Shown: in pieces, positions 1 to 12,180 of the stretch
Position numbering within the stretch: position 1 is the first letter of the stretch
Layout: each line of letters starts with the position of its first letter
Assembly (NCBI GenBank): GCA_002914805.1
Contig: JXTB01000341.1
Coordinates: 1-64,000 of the forward strand
DNA from: Parasponia andersonii
Lineage: Eukaryota; Streptophyta; Magnoliopsida; Rosales; Cannabaceae
Length of the DNA stretch: 64,000 nt
Reading direction: 5' to 3'
Notes under the pieces: generated by a model
What the model was told of the DNA's origin: nothing
The model's database searches: none
The model's input: the letters and a program-made list of their open reading frames with translations, nothing else
Translations under genes and position numbers: made by a program

Positions 1-875
1 CCAAGCAATAAAAAGGAATAATGATGAAGCTCACTTGAATAAACTAGAGTAAAAATACCATAAACGTTGAAAACAACTTTAACCCATCATCACAACCTTG
101 GATTCATCACAATCCCAGCTAAGGAGACTTAGCTCATAGTCTGAAATGTAAAAACAAGTATCCTAAAATATTCCATTGATTACTGAAAATTCAAGAAAAA
201 GATGAAGAAATAAATATGAAGAAGGCTAAAAGAAGTAAGAAATCGCTAGCTGGATGATGGAGGGTTAGCCCCTTGCAGCCGCTAGTATGTCTCCTTCTTC
301 GTCCTCTTTTTCGCTGTACTGTTCTTCCCTCTTTCTTTCCTTTTCCGTCTATCTTTTTGGCTCAGCCGCCAACCTCCAGTCCTTTTCTACAGTACTCTTT
401 TCTTCTTATATTAGGGTAAGTGAGGTACCCTAGTACACATGTCAGCCAAATAGAGGAGTAAGGACCACTTTTCTCTATTTTCCCTTAGCTGGTACTCACT
501 AATAGCTGTCAGCACCAGCTGCACAAAATTCACGCCAGCTGTCCAAAACAAACTCCTGCTGGAATTTAAATCAGCTGCTCAGCATTGCTCCGGGACATTG
601 CTGCAGCAAAGTTTCTTCCGGCTTTCACCTGAATTCGGCTTCCCTTCTAAATATCACCATTTAATCCCTGTGAAGTTTTAAGACCGAATTTCATCAATTC
701 AAATAGGAATTAGGGCAAGTAAGATAGATTTTAGCTAGATTAGATCCTAACTATTTGAAATAACAATACTAAAATAAAGAAAAGAATTGAACCTAAACTA
801 CACAATTTATTCTTTAAAAACAACTAACCTAAGACTGAAAACACACAAGATAACTCTATTTTCATAGAGTTATCA
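1..875 (-). mobile_element. Partial LTR of a minus-strand LTR retrotransposon (possibly Athila-like)
   Basis: Read on the minus strand this segment begins TGATAACTCTAT at 875, the TG start expected of an LTR. It has no counterpart in the second LTR of the gypsy element it interrupts: homology to that LTR (7936 onward) resumes abruptly at 876. It holds no coding region. The rest of the element lies left of the window, so neither the second LTR nor the other target duplication can be seen. The bases gtcat at 876-880 are the candidate 5-bp target duplication. The Athila/Tat assignment is a guess from the general look of the LTR. Confidence 0.5.
849..874. repeat. Perfect 11-bp inverted repeat at an LTR terminus
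   Basis: The arms gataactctat (849-859) and atagagttatc (864-874) are perfectly complementary around a 4-base loop. The hairpin lies at the outermost end of the minus-strand LTR, one base inside its terminal dinucleotide, and so overlaps the region an integrase would recognise. Confidence 0.85.
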
Positions 876-1810
876 GTCATCTTAGACATCACGGTATTGT
901 AGTAGGCGGATTAGTAGACCCACCTTCGGTGAGAGCCTGTAAGCCCGCGTGAGTTTTGTATTCTGACTATCTCTACTTAGTAAATGTAAGCATTCGGTGC
1001 CCCTCCACCTCGGTAGGATTAGACACATAGGTGTTCCTCTAGGTTCTAGAGATAGATGTCAGGCAGAGAATACTAAATGCATGTAGTATAAGTTGTTTTA
1101 GTCGTGATGAGATGGTGAAAACTCATGTGAGGTATTGATTTATATGATCTGCATTATGCTTGTTTTATTATAATTTTCAATATATTTGACCTTAATACCT
1201 TGTTTGGTCCTTAGCATAACTTTCTATAATAGTTTTTTACTTATGTTTTGAACACTTAATATTTATAAAAATGCTTTCTAGTACTACTGACCATGCAAAA
1301 ATTTTGAGAATTATAAAAAGGCTTTCCCAAAAAGGGTAATTAGGTAACCTACTGAGCCTTTTATACTTATCCCTCCAAATTCTGTACAAGTGATGTCTAG
1401 TGTGATATTAACGACCAATAAGTGGAATAAGAAGCTATCTTTTACTTGTAGTTCATGATTTGTAATGCTAAGAGTGGATTTAAGACGTGTTTAAGTCTTA
1501 TTAAATAAATAGATTATACTACTTTGAATATGTTTATAAACTATATATGTCATATTAGCTTCATATTGAGGTATGAATAATGATGCTCGATTAACTATTT
1601 GAATTTTTGTTTTCTAATAATTATTCAGTGTATGTTTGTTGGTGACTATGAACTGTGGGATAGGTTCACTGGCTAGAATTCTAAATATTTTTATTTATCA
1701 TGCTATTTTAAAAAGTCAAATCTCTTAAAGTCTTTTCTTTATAAATTCAGGAATTTCTAATTTTAGCGATATTCCCCTTCTACCCTTACCCTAGGATTTG
1801 GGACGTGACA
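876..1810 (+). repeat. 5' LTR remnant of the gypsy element
   Basis: This stretch aligns with 7936-8838 of the 3' LTR and shares blocks such as catcttagacaccacgg (with one change) and the run before the terminal tgaca at 1806-1810. The first ~1.6 kb of the LTR is missing here because another element is inserted at 875/876. The two LTRs differ at many positions, so the insertion is old. Confidence 0.85.
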
Positions 1811-1817
1811 GAAATTC

Positions 1818-1829
1818 TGATATAAGAGC
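1818..1829 (+). other. Primer-binding site, tRNA-Met type, degraded
   Basis: TGATATAAGAGC matches 10 of 12 bases of TGGTATCAGAGC, the usual plant initiator tRNA-Met primer site. It lies 7 bases after the end of the 5' LTR, the expected place. Confidence 0.75.
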
Positions 1830-1943
1830 TAGAGATTTAAATATCTTAGACATAGCACCATTAAACTAGAATGAAATTATTTTTATGATGATATGTATCA
1901 TTACCTCATTAATAGTTTGGTATATCATTTCAAACTTTCAAAA

Positions 1944-2830
1944 ATACCTCCTAAGAGAGCTTTGAGGCGCCAACCTGGTACCATGCCCCCTCCAGTTCCA
2001 CAAGACCTCAACTAATTTTTTAAAGTAATGTGTCATGCTTTCCTTGGGATGCAAGGCCATAACTATCAACCTTAGTCTCAACCTTAACCACAACAAGAGC
2101 GTTAACCCAATCAAGCTGACCATCTTCAGAAGTTTATGCGCATTTAGCCTAGATAGTACGATGGAACCCTAGACCCACTAGTTGCCAACACATGGTTGTG
2201 TAAGATGACATGACACTTTCGAACCCTTAGTACTCCTAGAGAGTTCTGGGTTGTATTTGCTATATCTCACTTGATGGGAAATGCTATCCATTGGTGGGAG
2301 ACTATTGAGGTTATGCAAAATTTAGAAAGCATAACATGGGAAGAATTTGAAAGACTCTTCAAAGTACATTATGCAAATAATGATCAATAAGCTGAAGTGG
2401 TTGGTCATTTTGACAGACTTATTCAAGGGAATAGAACAGTGAACCAATACATGATGGAGTTCACAGAATTGGCAAGCTTTGCCCTTAGCCCAGTGATGAG
2501 TGACACTTACCGAATTACGAAGTTTAAGAATGGTCTGAATCGAAACATCCACAATCATATTGCTATTCACTCGTTTGCCACTCACTCTGAGGTAGTGTTA
2601 GCTACCTAACGAGCTTAAGCCATAGAAAATGAGTAGGGTACAAGAAAGAATAAAAGAAATGATAGAAAATTGAATAAGATGAGCTAAGGACAATAGTCTG
2701 CCCAAGGTTCACTAAATAGTGAAAGCTATACTAGTAGTGGTTCATCAGGTAAAAAGAGGTTCAATCCTTATACGTGTTACTACTGTAGTCAGTAGGGCCA
2801 TAAGAGGAATGAGTGCCCAAAACATCTGCA
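1944..2830 (+). pseudogene. Gypsy gag remnant with zinc knuckle
   Basis: The start region encodes PPKRALRRQPG, with ATA where ATG is expected. The Retrotrans_gag core follows around 2130-2640, for example WVVFAISHLMGNAIHWWE and the stretch near VGHFDRLIQGNRTVNQYM. The zinc knuckle CX2CX4HX4C lies at 2775-2816 (CYYCSQ, stop, GHKRNEC) and is broken by an in-frame TAG. Several other stops interrupt the frame. In a live element this protein would form the virus-like particle and bind the element RNA. It is not functional here. Confidence 0.85.
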
Positions 2831-3109
2831 GAAATTCCCTCTTTCTCAAAGAAGACCACTCAGAAGCTACTCTGGTTCAGTATCTGACCAGAACATTCAA
2901 GCTAGGTCTTAGTAATCTTTGGGTGTTTCCCAAGCTTTTTCATCTCCATTACCTTAGCAACACTAATACTGCCCCCCAGGGTTACACTCAGAATTTCTAG
3001 ACTCCTTAAGTTTCAAGGAGTCAAAGAGGGCGTGGATATGGTAGCAGTAGTCTAGGATCTAGCAGTTATCATCCTAGACAAGGAAGAGACAATAAAGGAA
3101 AAAGAAAAG

Positions 3110-3520
3110 TTACTAGCCGAGCTTTTGCAATTTCTGGAACTGATGATACAAATGAACACATTAGTCGAGGTGTTGTTGACGATATAGTTCTTATTTCATA
3201 CTCTTGGACATGTATTTTGTTTGACACTGGTGCATCTCATTCATTCAAATCCTTGTTGTTTGTTCAAATTTTAGGATGAAAATTTTCTAAATTAGATTAT
3301 GCCTTGACATTGAGAACACCTATAGGTGGAATAGGTGATGTGTCTAGTGTGAGTAAATCTTGTTGTGTGGTGATTGATAGAAAAGAATTACTTATTGATT
3401 TACTTGTGTTGCCAATAAAACAATATAATGTAATACTTGGTCTGGATTGGTTATCCAAGTATCGAGCTATTGTTGATAGTTATGATAAATGAGTGACTCT
3501 TTTCTAGATGATGGACAACC
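3110..3520 (+). pseudogene. Gypsy aspartic protease remnant
   Basis: The catalytic motif FDTGASHSF is at 3220-3246, with the Asp codon at 3223-3225. A TGA near 3278 breaks the frame. Downstream, LPIKQYNVILGLDWLSKY is the conserved C-terminal half of retropepsins of this class. The enzyme would cut the Gag-Pol polyprotein. The stop codons make it inactive. Confidence 0.85.
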
Positions 3521-3729
3521 TATAATATGTCAAGCTCGAATAAATTAATTGAAACCAAGTTCTATTTTGAAAGCATGTTTGGATGGTAGGAAAAATCCTG
3601 AGTGTTATAAGAACTTATTTGCCATTATTGGCAAGATGAGAATTAATAATCAAGACCTATGGATATCGGTGGTGAGCGAGTATCTAAAGGTATTTCTAAA
3701 GGATTTACCAGGGCTACCACTAGATAGGG

Positions 3730-4400
3730 AGATCGAGTTCTATATTGACCTTGTCCTTGGGGCTTAGCCAGTTTCTATTCCAGCCTATTGCATGGCTCCT
3801 ATAGAGAATAGTTAGATGATTTAATATCCAAGGGTTTCAATCGGAGTAGTACTACTCCTTGGGGTGCTCCTATTTTGTTCGCCAAGAAAGCTGATGGTAC
3901 TTTAAGGATTTTGTGTAGACTACAGGAAGTTAAACCAGTTGACAATAAAGAACAAGTATCCTTTACCAAGAATTGATGAGTTATTTGATCAACTTGATGG
4001 TTCAAGATTCTTCTCTAAGATTGGCTTGAGATCAGGTTATCACCAGTTAAAGATAAGAGGGGAGGATATATTGAAAACAATGTTCAGAACTCGTTACAGT
4101 CAATTTGAGTTTCTGGAAATACCTTTTGGATTGATGAATGCACCTGCAGCTTTTATGGACCTCATGAATTAGATTTTCAGGCCGTACTTAGATCATTTTG
4201 TAGTGTTTTTATTGATGATATCCTGGTGTATTCCAAGACTCAAGAAGATTATGCCGAATATTTGAGGATAGTGCTTGAAGTTCTGAGAAGTCAACATGTG
4301 ACTTTTGGATATCAAAAGTTAAATTTTTAGGGCATGTAATTTCTCAATAAGATATCTCAGTCGATCTTGCTAAAGTAAAGTCGTTTAAAAGAGGAAAAGA
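3730..4400 (+). pseudogene. Gypsy reverse transcriptase remnant
   Basis: The usual RT blocks are present: [19 protein letters not shown] (from about 3916), [11 protein letters not shown] (about 4014-4046), [12 protein letters not shown] (from about 4120) and FIDDILVYSK (from about 4208). In the second block Gly replaces the catalytic Asp normally found in SK-D-LRSGYHQ. A one-base frameshift just before FIDD and stops near 3766 and 4170 finish the inactivation. The YxDD-type box reads FIDD, which is normal for gypsy elements. Confidence 0.88.
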
Positions 4401-4409
4401 CCAAAGAAT

Positions 4410-4990
4410 ATGATAGAGATACGAAGTTTTCTCGATTTAGTAGGCTATTACCGTCGTTTTGTTCAGAATTTCTCAAAGGTTGCATTACAATTGACAAGAT
4501 TGACCAGGAAAGATATCAAGTTTGTTTGGGATAGTGATTGTGAAGAAGTTTTCAGGAAACTAAAGCATAGTTTGACAGCTACATCTGTTCTTACTATTCC
4601 TGAGAGTAATAAACTTTATGTGGTGTATACTGATGCTTCAAAGAAGAGATTGGAATCTGTTCTGACACAAAATAATCAAGTTGTAGAGTATGCCTCTCGT
4701 CAGTTAAAGCCACATGAGAGAAACTATCCTGCCAATGACCTGGAACTTGTTGTAGTCATTTTTGCACTCAAAATTTAGAGGTGTTATTTTGTATGATGTG
4801 AAATTCGAAATATTCTCTGACCATAAGAGTTTGAAATATCTCTTCACCCAATGGGATTTAAATTTAAGGCAACGAAAATAGGTTGAGTATATAGAAGACT
4901 ATGACTTCGAACTATAGTACCATCTTGGCAAGGCTAATGTTGTAGCTAATGCTTTCAGTAGAAAACCTTATGGTATAATTTGTAGTGGCC
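4410..4990 (+). pseudogene. Gypsy RNase H remnant
   Basis: An open stretch at 4410-4778 carries the RT thumb and connection (SFLDLVGYYRRFVQNFSK) and then the RNase H start VVYTDASKKRLESVLTQ, with YASRQLKPHERNYPANDLEL. The first acidic residue of RNase H (TDAS) is retained. After 4778 the frame has multiple stops, though the pattern around FEISLHPMGFKFK and the final ANVVANAFSRK can still be followed. Confidence 0.85.
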
Positions 4991-4991
4991 A

Positions 4992-6240
4992 GTGTTACCT
5001 ACAAATATTTTTCATGATAGGAAGAACTCAGTAGTGATTGATAATTATAACTTGCAGTACTTCAAGTCTGGTAAAATTGCTTATCTTAGTAATGTTGTTG
5101 CCACACCTGCACTCCTCCAAACTGTGCAGAAAAGTCAATGGCAAGATCAAGAGTTAAGAATGATCTGGAATCAAGTTGAAAGTGGTGAACAATTAGAAGG
5201 TTGGAGTATAAATAGAGAAGGATTTATGCTTTTCAGAAGAAAGCTAGTAGCAGCTAATGATCCTCATCTTAGAGAGACCATTCTCACTTAAGCTCATAAG
5301 TTCAAGTTTGTAGTACATCCTTGAAGCACAAAGATATATCACGATCTGAAAAGATAATATTGGTTGAAAGGTATGAAACGAGATGTAGCTACTTTTGTGG
5401 CTAAGTGCATGATATATCAGTAAGTCAAAACTAAACACCAAAGACTAGCTGGACTGCTACAGCCTTTACCGATACTAGAGTGGAAATAGGATAAGATCAC
5501 AATGGACTTTGTGATAGGTTTGCCTATGACTTGAAGAAAGAATGACATAATTTGGGTGATTGTTGATGGTATGATGAAAACTGCACATTTTATACCGATC
5601 AGGTCTGATTTTTAACTAAACAGGCTTAGTCATCTCTACATTGATGATATTGTTTGATTGCATAGAGTGCCACCAAGCATAGTATCTGACAGAGATCTAA
5701 GATTTATATCTAAGTTCTCGAGAGCTTTGTAGAGAAAATTAGCAAGATTCGGAAAAGACTTAAAGTTATGTTGAGTCGTCAGAAAAGCTATGCGGACCCA
5801 AAAAGATGTGAAGTATATTTCAAAGTTGGTGATTAAGTATTCTTGAAAATGATGCCAAGGCATGGAATCACTAGATTTGGACTTAAAGGCAAATTCACTC
5901 CAAGATATACTGGACCATTTGAGATTACTGCTAGAATTGGGTCCATAGTGTATCGCTTGGATTTACCACCACAATTAGGCTGAGTGCATAATGTCTTTCA
6001 TGTCTCAATGCTCAGAAAATACATGCCTAGCCTGTCGCATGCCATTGAGTATATGGAAGTGCCATTACAAAAATATGTAACATATGAGGAACAACTAGTT
6101 CAAATACTAGGAGAGAACTTAAAGTGTTTCGAAATAGAGAGATACTACTTGTCAAGGTTTTTTGGCAACACCACAAGAAAGATAAAGGCACTTAAGAGCT
6201 AGAAATAGAAATGTATGAGAAATATCCTCATATATTTATT
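4992..6240 (+). pseudogene. Gypsy integrase remnant with internal deletion
   Basis: The zinc-binding N-terminal domain is at about 5290-5425 (VHP, STKIYHDLKR, YWLKGMKRDVATFVAKC). The catalytic core starts around 5495 (TMDFVIGLP, first Asp) and reaches VSDRDLRF (second Asp, about 5682). It then jumps to sequence from well downstream (KIRKRLKVMLSRQKSYAD, from about 5736). The several hundred bases that should hold the third catalytic residue, Glu, are missing. The C-terminal part follows (PRYTGPFEITARIGSIVYRLDLPP, then NVFHVSMLRKYMP). Stops are scattered throughout. Confidence 0.85.
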
Positions 6241-6297
6241 TTCAACTTAAAGTTGTACTTTGACCCTTGAATTGTATGCAAATTTTGGGATGAAATT

Positions 6298-6315
6298 CCT
6301 TTAAGGGGTAAAGCA
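6298..6315 (+). other. Polypurine tract region of the gypsy element
   Basis: A purine-rich run (aaggggtaaag, 6303-6313) lies immediately before the TG that opens the 3' LTR at 6316. This is the position where plus-strand DNA synthesis is primed in LTR elements. Confidence 0.6.
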
Positions 6316-8838
6316 TGTAAAATCTGAAATTTATAAAGGATAATTAAGTAATTTTGATTCAAGAGTATTTTATTATTTTTTATTTTTGGATTTATTTAAA
6401 TGAAAAATTTTAATATTTAATATTAAAATATTGGAGTTGAATCTTGACAAAATAAGGTCTAGGTATGTTGGAGCAAAAATGCAAGAGAAATTAAAATTTG
6501 AGGATTTAAAAATAAATAAGGAAGGCCTAAAATGAACAAATCTTTCATAAATTGTGGTCAAAGTAGAATTTTGAAAAGATTTTCAGTCAAACCAAATTAC
6601 GCCATGTGTCCCACTATCTATAGTTTTGAAAACTTAGATTTAAATCCCTAGAAAAATCTCTCATTCTTCCCCGAGGTCCCTTTGCCATTTTCAAGAATTT
6701 TTCCACCACTACACTATTCACGCATGAGCAATCTGACCATCAAACAGCCCAATGTGTTGCCCTGCATCCTTGCCTAGCCTCTGACGATCTGACACCAGCA
6801 ACCGCCGCACTATTTCATTGCCGACAGCTCGTGATCCGGCTGTCTGAAGCTTCTGCCTGCGGATCAGAATTTTGCTCGCCGTTTCTCCGTCCAGCGTTCG
6901 ATCAACCCACCGCCGGCACTGTTCAACTCTTCTCGATGCCAGCATCATTTCCAACCACCCATGACTTCTAACTCAACTCCGATGAGAAACTCGTTACTGT
7001 AGCAATTTATTAATATTAAATTTTTGTAGTATTTTTTTTAACTATTTTAGAATTTAGTTATTTTACTTGAGAAAACTATACCACATGAAAAAAGAGATTG
7101 AAACATGTAATCTTAAGATTTTGAAGTGTTTAAACAGTAACCAGAAGGTCATTATTTTCAAATTGAAAAAGTGGAACTTTTCTAATTATTTCAAAATGTG
7201 GTATTTTTATATTTTAAATATTTTTTGAGCCCATTTAATGCTCGGGATCTGAAAACTTAAATCTGACCTCGAATTTTGACTCCATGAGGTCGAGACATTA
7301 ATTTTGATATAAAATATCACTATTTTCTAAATTAGCACGAAAATCGAGAAAATAGCTCGTGAATTGCACCATTTTACGTGCCACGAGTCGATTCTGCATC
7401 GGAACCCATTTTTGACAAATTTTATAGCTAATCCAATCTCTTTGGGTATTCTAAATTCAGTTGTGACCTCCGTTTCTTAATCTGAGGCCCCGTTTGGAAA
7501 TTTATTTTTTCGAGTGAATACGTCGCAATTAGGAAACGACCATCTGAACAACAAGCTGATTAATAGAGGACTTTTCTAGTGTCGTTAGCTCAGCATAATT
7601 GCTATTTTGAGGTAGGGGATTCAATTTCCTTGTTTTCTATTTTTTTCATTAAAATTGGAATTTATTGTGAAAAGTGAAATTTTATGATTTTATTAAATTA
7701 AATTATTTTAATGAACTGTGAACTTGTGAAATATTGTGGACTGCTCTAGATATTTTACGTATAAATTTGTACAAGTTATAAACTTGGGATTTGGTTAAGC
7801 CATAGGAATTGCACTTTTAGATTTTTAAGTACAAAATGGATTTCTATTTAAAAATCATAGCACTTCTAGAATGTTAACTATTGCATGGTTGTTTAAGACT
7901 CTATATATTGCATATTTCATATGATCATGCATGAGAGTCATCTTAGACACCACGGTCTTGTAGTAGGTAGACTAGTGCACCCGTCTTCGGTGAGAGCACG
8001 TAAACTCACGCGGGGTTTGTTTTCTGACTATCTCTACTCGATAAATGTAGACATTCGCTGCCCCTCCAGCTCTGTAGGATTAGATGTTAGGTAGATAGTA
8101 CTCAATACATGTAGTATAACTTACTCTAGTCGTGATAAGATGGTGAGAGCTTATGTAAGGTATTTATTTATGTGATGTACATTATGCTTATTTTATTATG
8201 ATTTTCAATATGTTTGACCTTGATACTTGGTTTGGTCTTTAGCATGACTTTCTGTAATGGTCTTTTACTTATGTTTTGAATACTTAATATTTATAAAAAT
8301 GCTTTCTAGTACTACTAACCATGTAGATATTTTGAGAATTATAAAAAGGTTTTCCCCTAAAGGGTAATTAGGCAACTTACTAGGCATTTTATGCTCACCT
8401 CTCCTTTCTCCACATGTGGTATCCAATATGACATTGGCGACCAACAAGCAAAATAAGAAGATATCGTTTACTTGTAGTTCGTGATTTGATAATGCTAGGA
8501 GTGTGGATTTAAGATTTGTGTTTAAGTCTTGTTAAATTAATGAATTATGCTATTTTGAATATGTCTCTAAACTATATATGTCATACTAGCCTGATGTTGA
8601 GATATGAATGATGATGCTCGATTAACTATTTGAATTTAATTTTTCTAATAATTATTCAATCTATGTTTATTTGTGACTATGAACTGTGGGATAGATTCAC
8701 TGGTTGGAATTCCAAATATTTTTACTTTTCGTGCTCCTTTAAAAATTCTAAACTCTTAAAATATTTTCTTTATAAATTAAAGAATTTTTAATCTTAGCAA
8801 AATTCTCCTTCTGCTATTACCTCGGGGTTTGGATGATA
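6316..8838 (+). repeat. 3' LTR of the gypsy element (about 2.5 kb)
   Basis: It starts TGTAAAATCTG and ends tgata at 8834-8838, where the normal CA end is mutated to TA. The right third matches 876-1810. The left two thirds are seen only here because the other LTR is interrupted. The antisense open frame at 6718-6954 lies within this LTR and has no recognisable product. The style of the ends (TGTAAAA, and a final GGGTCATGACA-like stretch) is shared with the solo LTRs elsewhere in the window. Confidence 0.82.
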
Positions 8839-9623
8839 ATGGGAGTCTACAAAACTCTCATCATAAACGGGGCCAAGATTGCTAAAGATCGTTACACTGC
8901 AAACGGCCAAGTTTTCACCAACCGTGCAAAGGCCATGGTGCTAGAGGTGATGGGCTACAACTATGCTATGTTTAGGTTCGGCAACTACGAATTATACTGG
9001 TGTCGACTTCGCAAGAGTTGCTCTCTAACCACTGTGTTCAGACATTCAGTCAGTCCGGGAATCGGAGGTCAAGTCTACCATTCAAGACATACACGAGCTT
9101 TGGGTTAAGAACAATAAGGGAGAAGTTAAGTTGGAGATGTAGAAATGGTTTGGCGATATAGCACTAAATATGGTTTTGAAGATGGTGGTGGGGAAACGTT
9201 TTTTTGGAGCTAGGGATATTAGTAGTACCATTAGGGGTGTAATGATCAAGGGGACATTGGTGACCAGTGCAAAAAGACGATCAATGACTTCTTCAAAATG
9301 TTTGGAGCTATTGTGGTGTCTGATGCGATCCCGTATCTGAGATGTTTGACTTTGAGGGATACAAGAAAGCCATGAAAAAAACTGCCAAGAAGCTTGATCA
9401 TGTGTTGGAAGAATGGCTGGAGGAGCATAAGCGAAAAAGATCAAATGATTCTGGACAAGTCATGAACATAGATCATGATCAGCAGCGAGACTTAATGAGC
9501 GTGATGCTTTCTATTCTTTATGAGGATGGCACCGAAGAATTTTCTAGTCATGATGCTGATACTATTATCAAAGCCACATGCGTGTTAAGTGCTGCCTTTC
9601 ATCGTATTGCGAGCATTAATAAT

Positions 9624-11455
9624 TGTTAGAGTTTATACCCTAAAAGCATGTATATTTTGAATATTTGCTGAATTAATATAATGACATTTTTCTATTTGAA
9701 TTCGTACATAATTGGTATGTCTTTAAATATCAGAAAATTCCTAGTTTATTTATGTGACCACAAATTTAGTATATAAATGTTATATACATGAGGATTAAAT
9801 TTATGGATGATAAACTAAATATAGTCCATAATAATTAATTAAAGTTTGAGATCTTTAATTAAATATTATTAGTATGATCCATTAACATTGAGAATGTAAT
9901 AGTCTTATCTGGACTATTGATATGTTGATATCACAATGGAAGTACTTTATATAATTTGTTTATATAGGACTGAACCAGACATGATTTGAATATCATATAA
10001 ATTCTGTTAACTGTTGAGAGTTCAAATAATGTCACTAGATGATCATATGTAGATCAATCTTAATCCTAAGTAATTATAGACTCCTATTTATAACATTATG
10101 TTCTTTGACATACTTGTTAAAAGTTTGTTTCCTAAACAAACCGAAATACTTGTATTTTGGGATCATGATGAGATGAGTAGCTGAGAATGTAGCTTACAGA
10201 TATGGAATCTATTCCTTCTATTCGGAAGCTAGAAAGATGATTCCCTTGTGTATTGATTCAGGACTTAAACAGTTTGAGTACTCAATTTATAATAGATTTA
10301 TAAATTAATTGTTCATTAGAGAATCAATGGTATACACGGATAAAGATGTAATTGGAGAGGTAAACAGAATATAACCTAGCTTCAGTTATGAATTGTCTAT
10401 GGAGGATTGAACTACATATAATGATTAAATCGATGGATTGCTCGATGTTTTCTGAGTAAATTAATTCTGTAAATTAAATAATTGTCATAATTTATTAGAG
10501 CTTGAATTATAGGCCCATAGGTCCCTAATTCCACCTCTTACAAACATTGTACTGGATATTACATTATTTCTATTACCATACACTTTGTCTAGATAAATAG
10601 TTTATCTATATGTAATTAATAATTGTTATTAATTAATTAATTAATTAATTTAAATTTATAGAGGGACAAGTTTCCTAATTTGTTTAAATTTTGAATTTAA
10701 AAATATCTAATTATTAGATAATTAGATAAATAGAAAATGAGAAACTGACTATATTTTTTTTGAGATATATATAGTAATTAATTAGATTAATTAATTCGTA
10801 TATAAATATAGGCTTTACATTTATTAAAAAAAAAATAAAGGAAACTTACGTTTCCTATTAAAACAATAATTATGTTTTTTTTTTTAGTTTATATATATAT
10901 ATATAGATATTAGGTTAATTAATTAAATATATATAAATAAAATAAATTAAAAAATGACTTATTTTCTAAACTTTTTAATATATATATAAATTAATTAATA
11001 TGAGTAATTAATTAATTCATTAAATAGTTTAATATATATATATATAAAAGAAATCCTAGAAGAAGATACTACGTATTATTTTATATAAAGCCTCCATAAA
11101 CTAGAGAGAAATAGAAGAGTGTCTTCCTATTCTCTGTAGAACAAACTCTTGTAATCTCATGTGTTGAGAAAATTGCAAGGGCCTAAAGTGTGAGTTTAAG
11201 AAATTGTACGCAACATCCACACGTATATCCAGTTGTGCTTAAGGCTTGGATTAGAAGATTGTGATTTAGAAGCCAGTAAAACTAGGATCCGCTGATAAGC
11301 TACAAGAGCTACTAGATTTATTCTCTTTGCTTATTTCTATTTGCTATGAATAAAAATTATGTACTCATATAGTCAATTGTTTTGAAAATTTTTTTGAATA
11401 TTTTTAAGGCAATCTTCCGCTGCAAAAATCGTTTCTAAATCTAATAATAATAACA
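9624..11455 (+). mobile_element. Copia-type solo LTR in the P450 pseudogene intron
   Basis: The segment begins TGTTAGAG and ends TAATAACA, short inverted ends typical of copia LTRs. It contains a promoter-like TATATAAAG near 11073-11085 and, close to its end, cttccgctgc, a motif often seen at the end of copia LTRs. It accounts for the extra length of this intron relative to the intact gene. The flanks ataat (left) and agcat (right) match at only 3 of 5 positions, so the target duplication is not clear. No coding region is present. Confidence 0.6.
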
Positions 11456-11671
11456 AGCATCATACCACATCATGTGTGAGTTTATTATTAAGTGAACCTA
11501 AAGTGTAACTTAAATTATCCGATAACAATTGACACATCATATAGTGAGTATCATATATAGTGTCTCATGACATTACTCTTTATGGTATTTAATTAAGTAA
11601 TGCAACATAGCATGAACATCATGTGTGAATTTGTTATTAGAGATTATAACAACATTTTGAATCTTCAGTAC

Positions 11672-11739
11672 AAACTGAGACATCAAATGATATTGGTCAC
11701 CGCATAAACTAAGACATCAAATGATATTGGTCACCGTAT
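11672..11739 (+). repeat. 34-bp tandem duplication
   Basis: Two copies, 11672-11705 and 11706-11739, differ at only two positions. They lie in the pseudogene intron, right of the solo LTR. Confidence 0.85.
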
Positions 11740-12138
11740 GGTATACTCACAGCATTACTTTATTTACTTATTTACTTATAAAGGTAATCTTATGTCTACT
11801 AAAATTTTTACTAATTTTTTAATACCAACACACGTGATATGTGAGTTAATAATATTCAATTTGTAAATATGATTAACTTATTTGTGGTAAATTTTAATAT
11901 ACCAATTAAATAATACCAACTCAAATATATTAAAATTTTGATACACCTAATATTAACCTTACTTTTAATTATAATTTAAAGCCTTCTAAATATAAAACAA
12001 ATTCGAGTCCTAATACCATCCATGTGTCACACGTCTACAAGGTTTCATATATGACCTGAATATCACATCACTTGAATTGATTATCACTAATTATTATATA
12101 TTTAAGTATATATATATATATATATATAAATCTTATCC

Positions 12139-12180
12139 TCTGAGTTTACACTTTACAGTGTCTGAGTTTACACTTTACAG
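12139..12180 (+). repeat. 20-bp direct repeat separated by 2 bp
   Basis: tctgagtttacactttacag occurs at 12139-12158 and again at 12161-12180. It lies at the 3' end of the pseudogene intron, just before the conserved splice-acceptor region. Confidence 0.85.

Larger units (their letters stand above)
876..8838 (+). mobile_element. Decayed Ty3/gypsy (chromovirus-type) retrotransposon
   Basis: The order is 5' LTR remnant, tRNA-Met-like primer site, gag, protease, reverse transcriptase, RNase H, integrase, polypurine tract and 3' LTR, which is the Ty3/gypsy order. Every coding domain has stops or frameshifts, so the element cannot act on its own. Its 3' LTR ends at 8838, directly against ATGGG of a CYP82 exon, which places the insertion inside that exon. 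Its 5' LTR was later interrupted by another element (1-875). The integrase end, running into a VFHVSMLRKY-type motif and a short chromodomain-like tail, suggests the Tekay/Del lineage; that lineage call is inference. Confidence 0.88.

Noticed and set aside
6718..6954. 78-codon antisense open frame
   Set aside because: It lies wholly inside the gypsy 3' LTR, opposite to the element, with no recognisable product.
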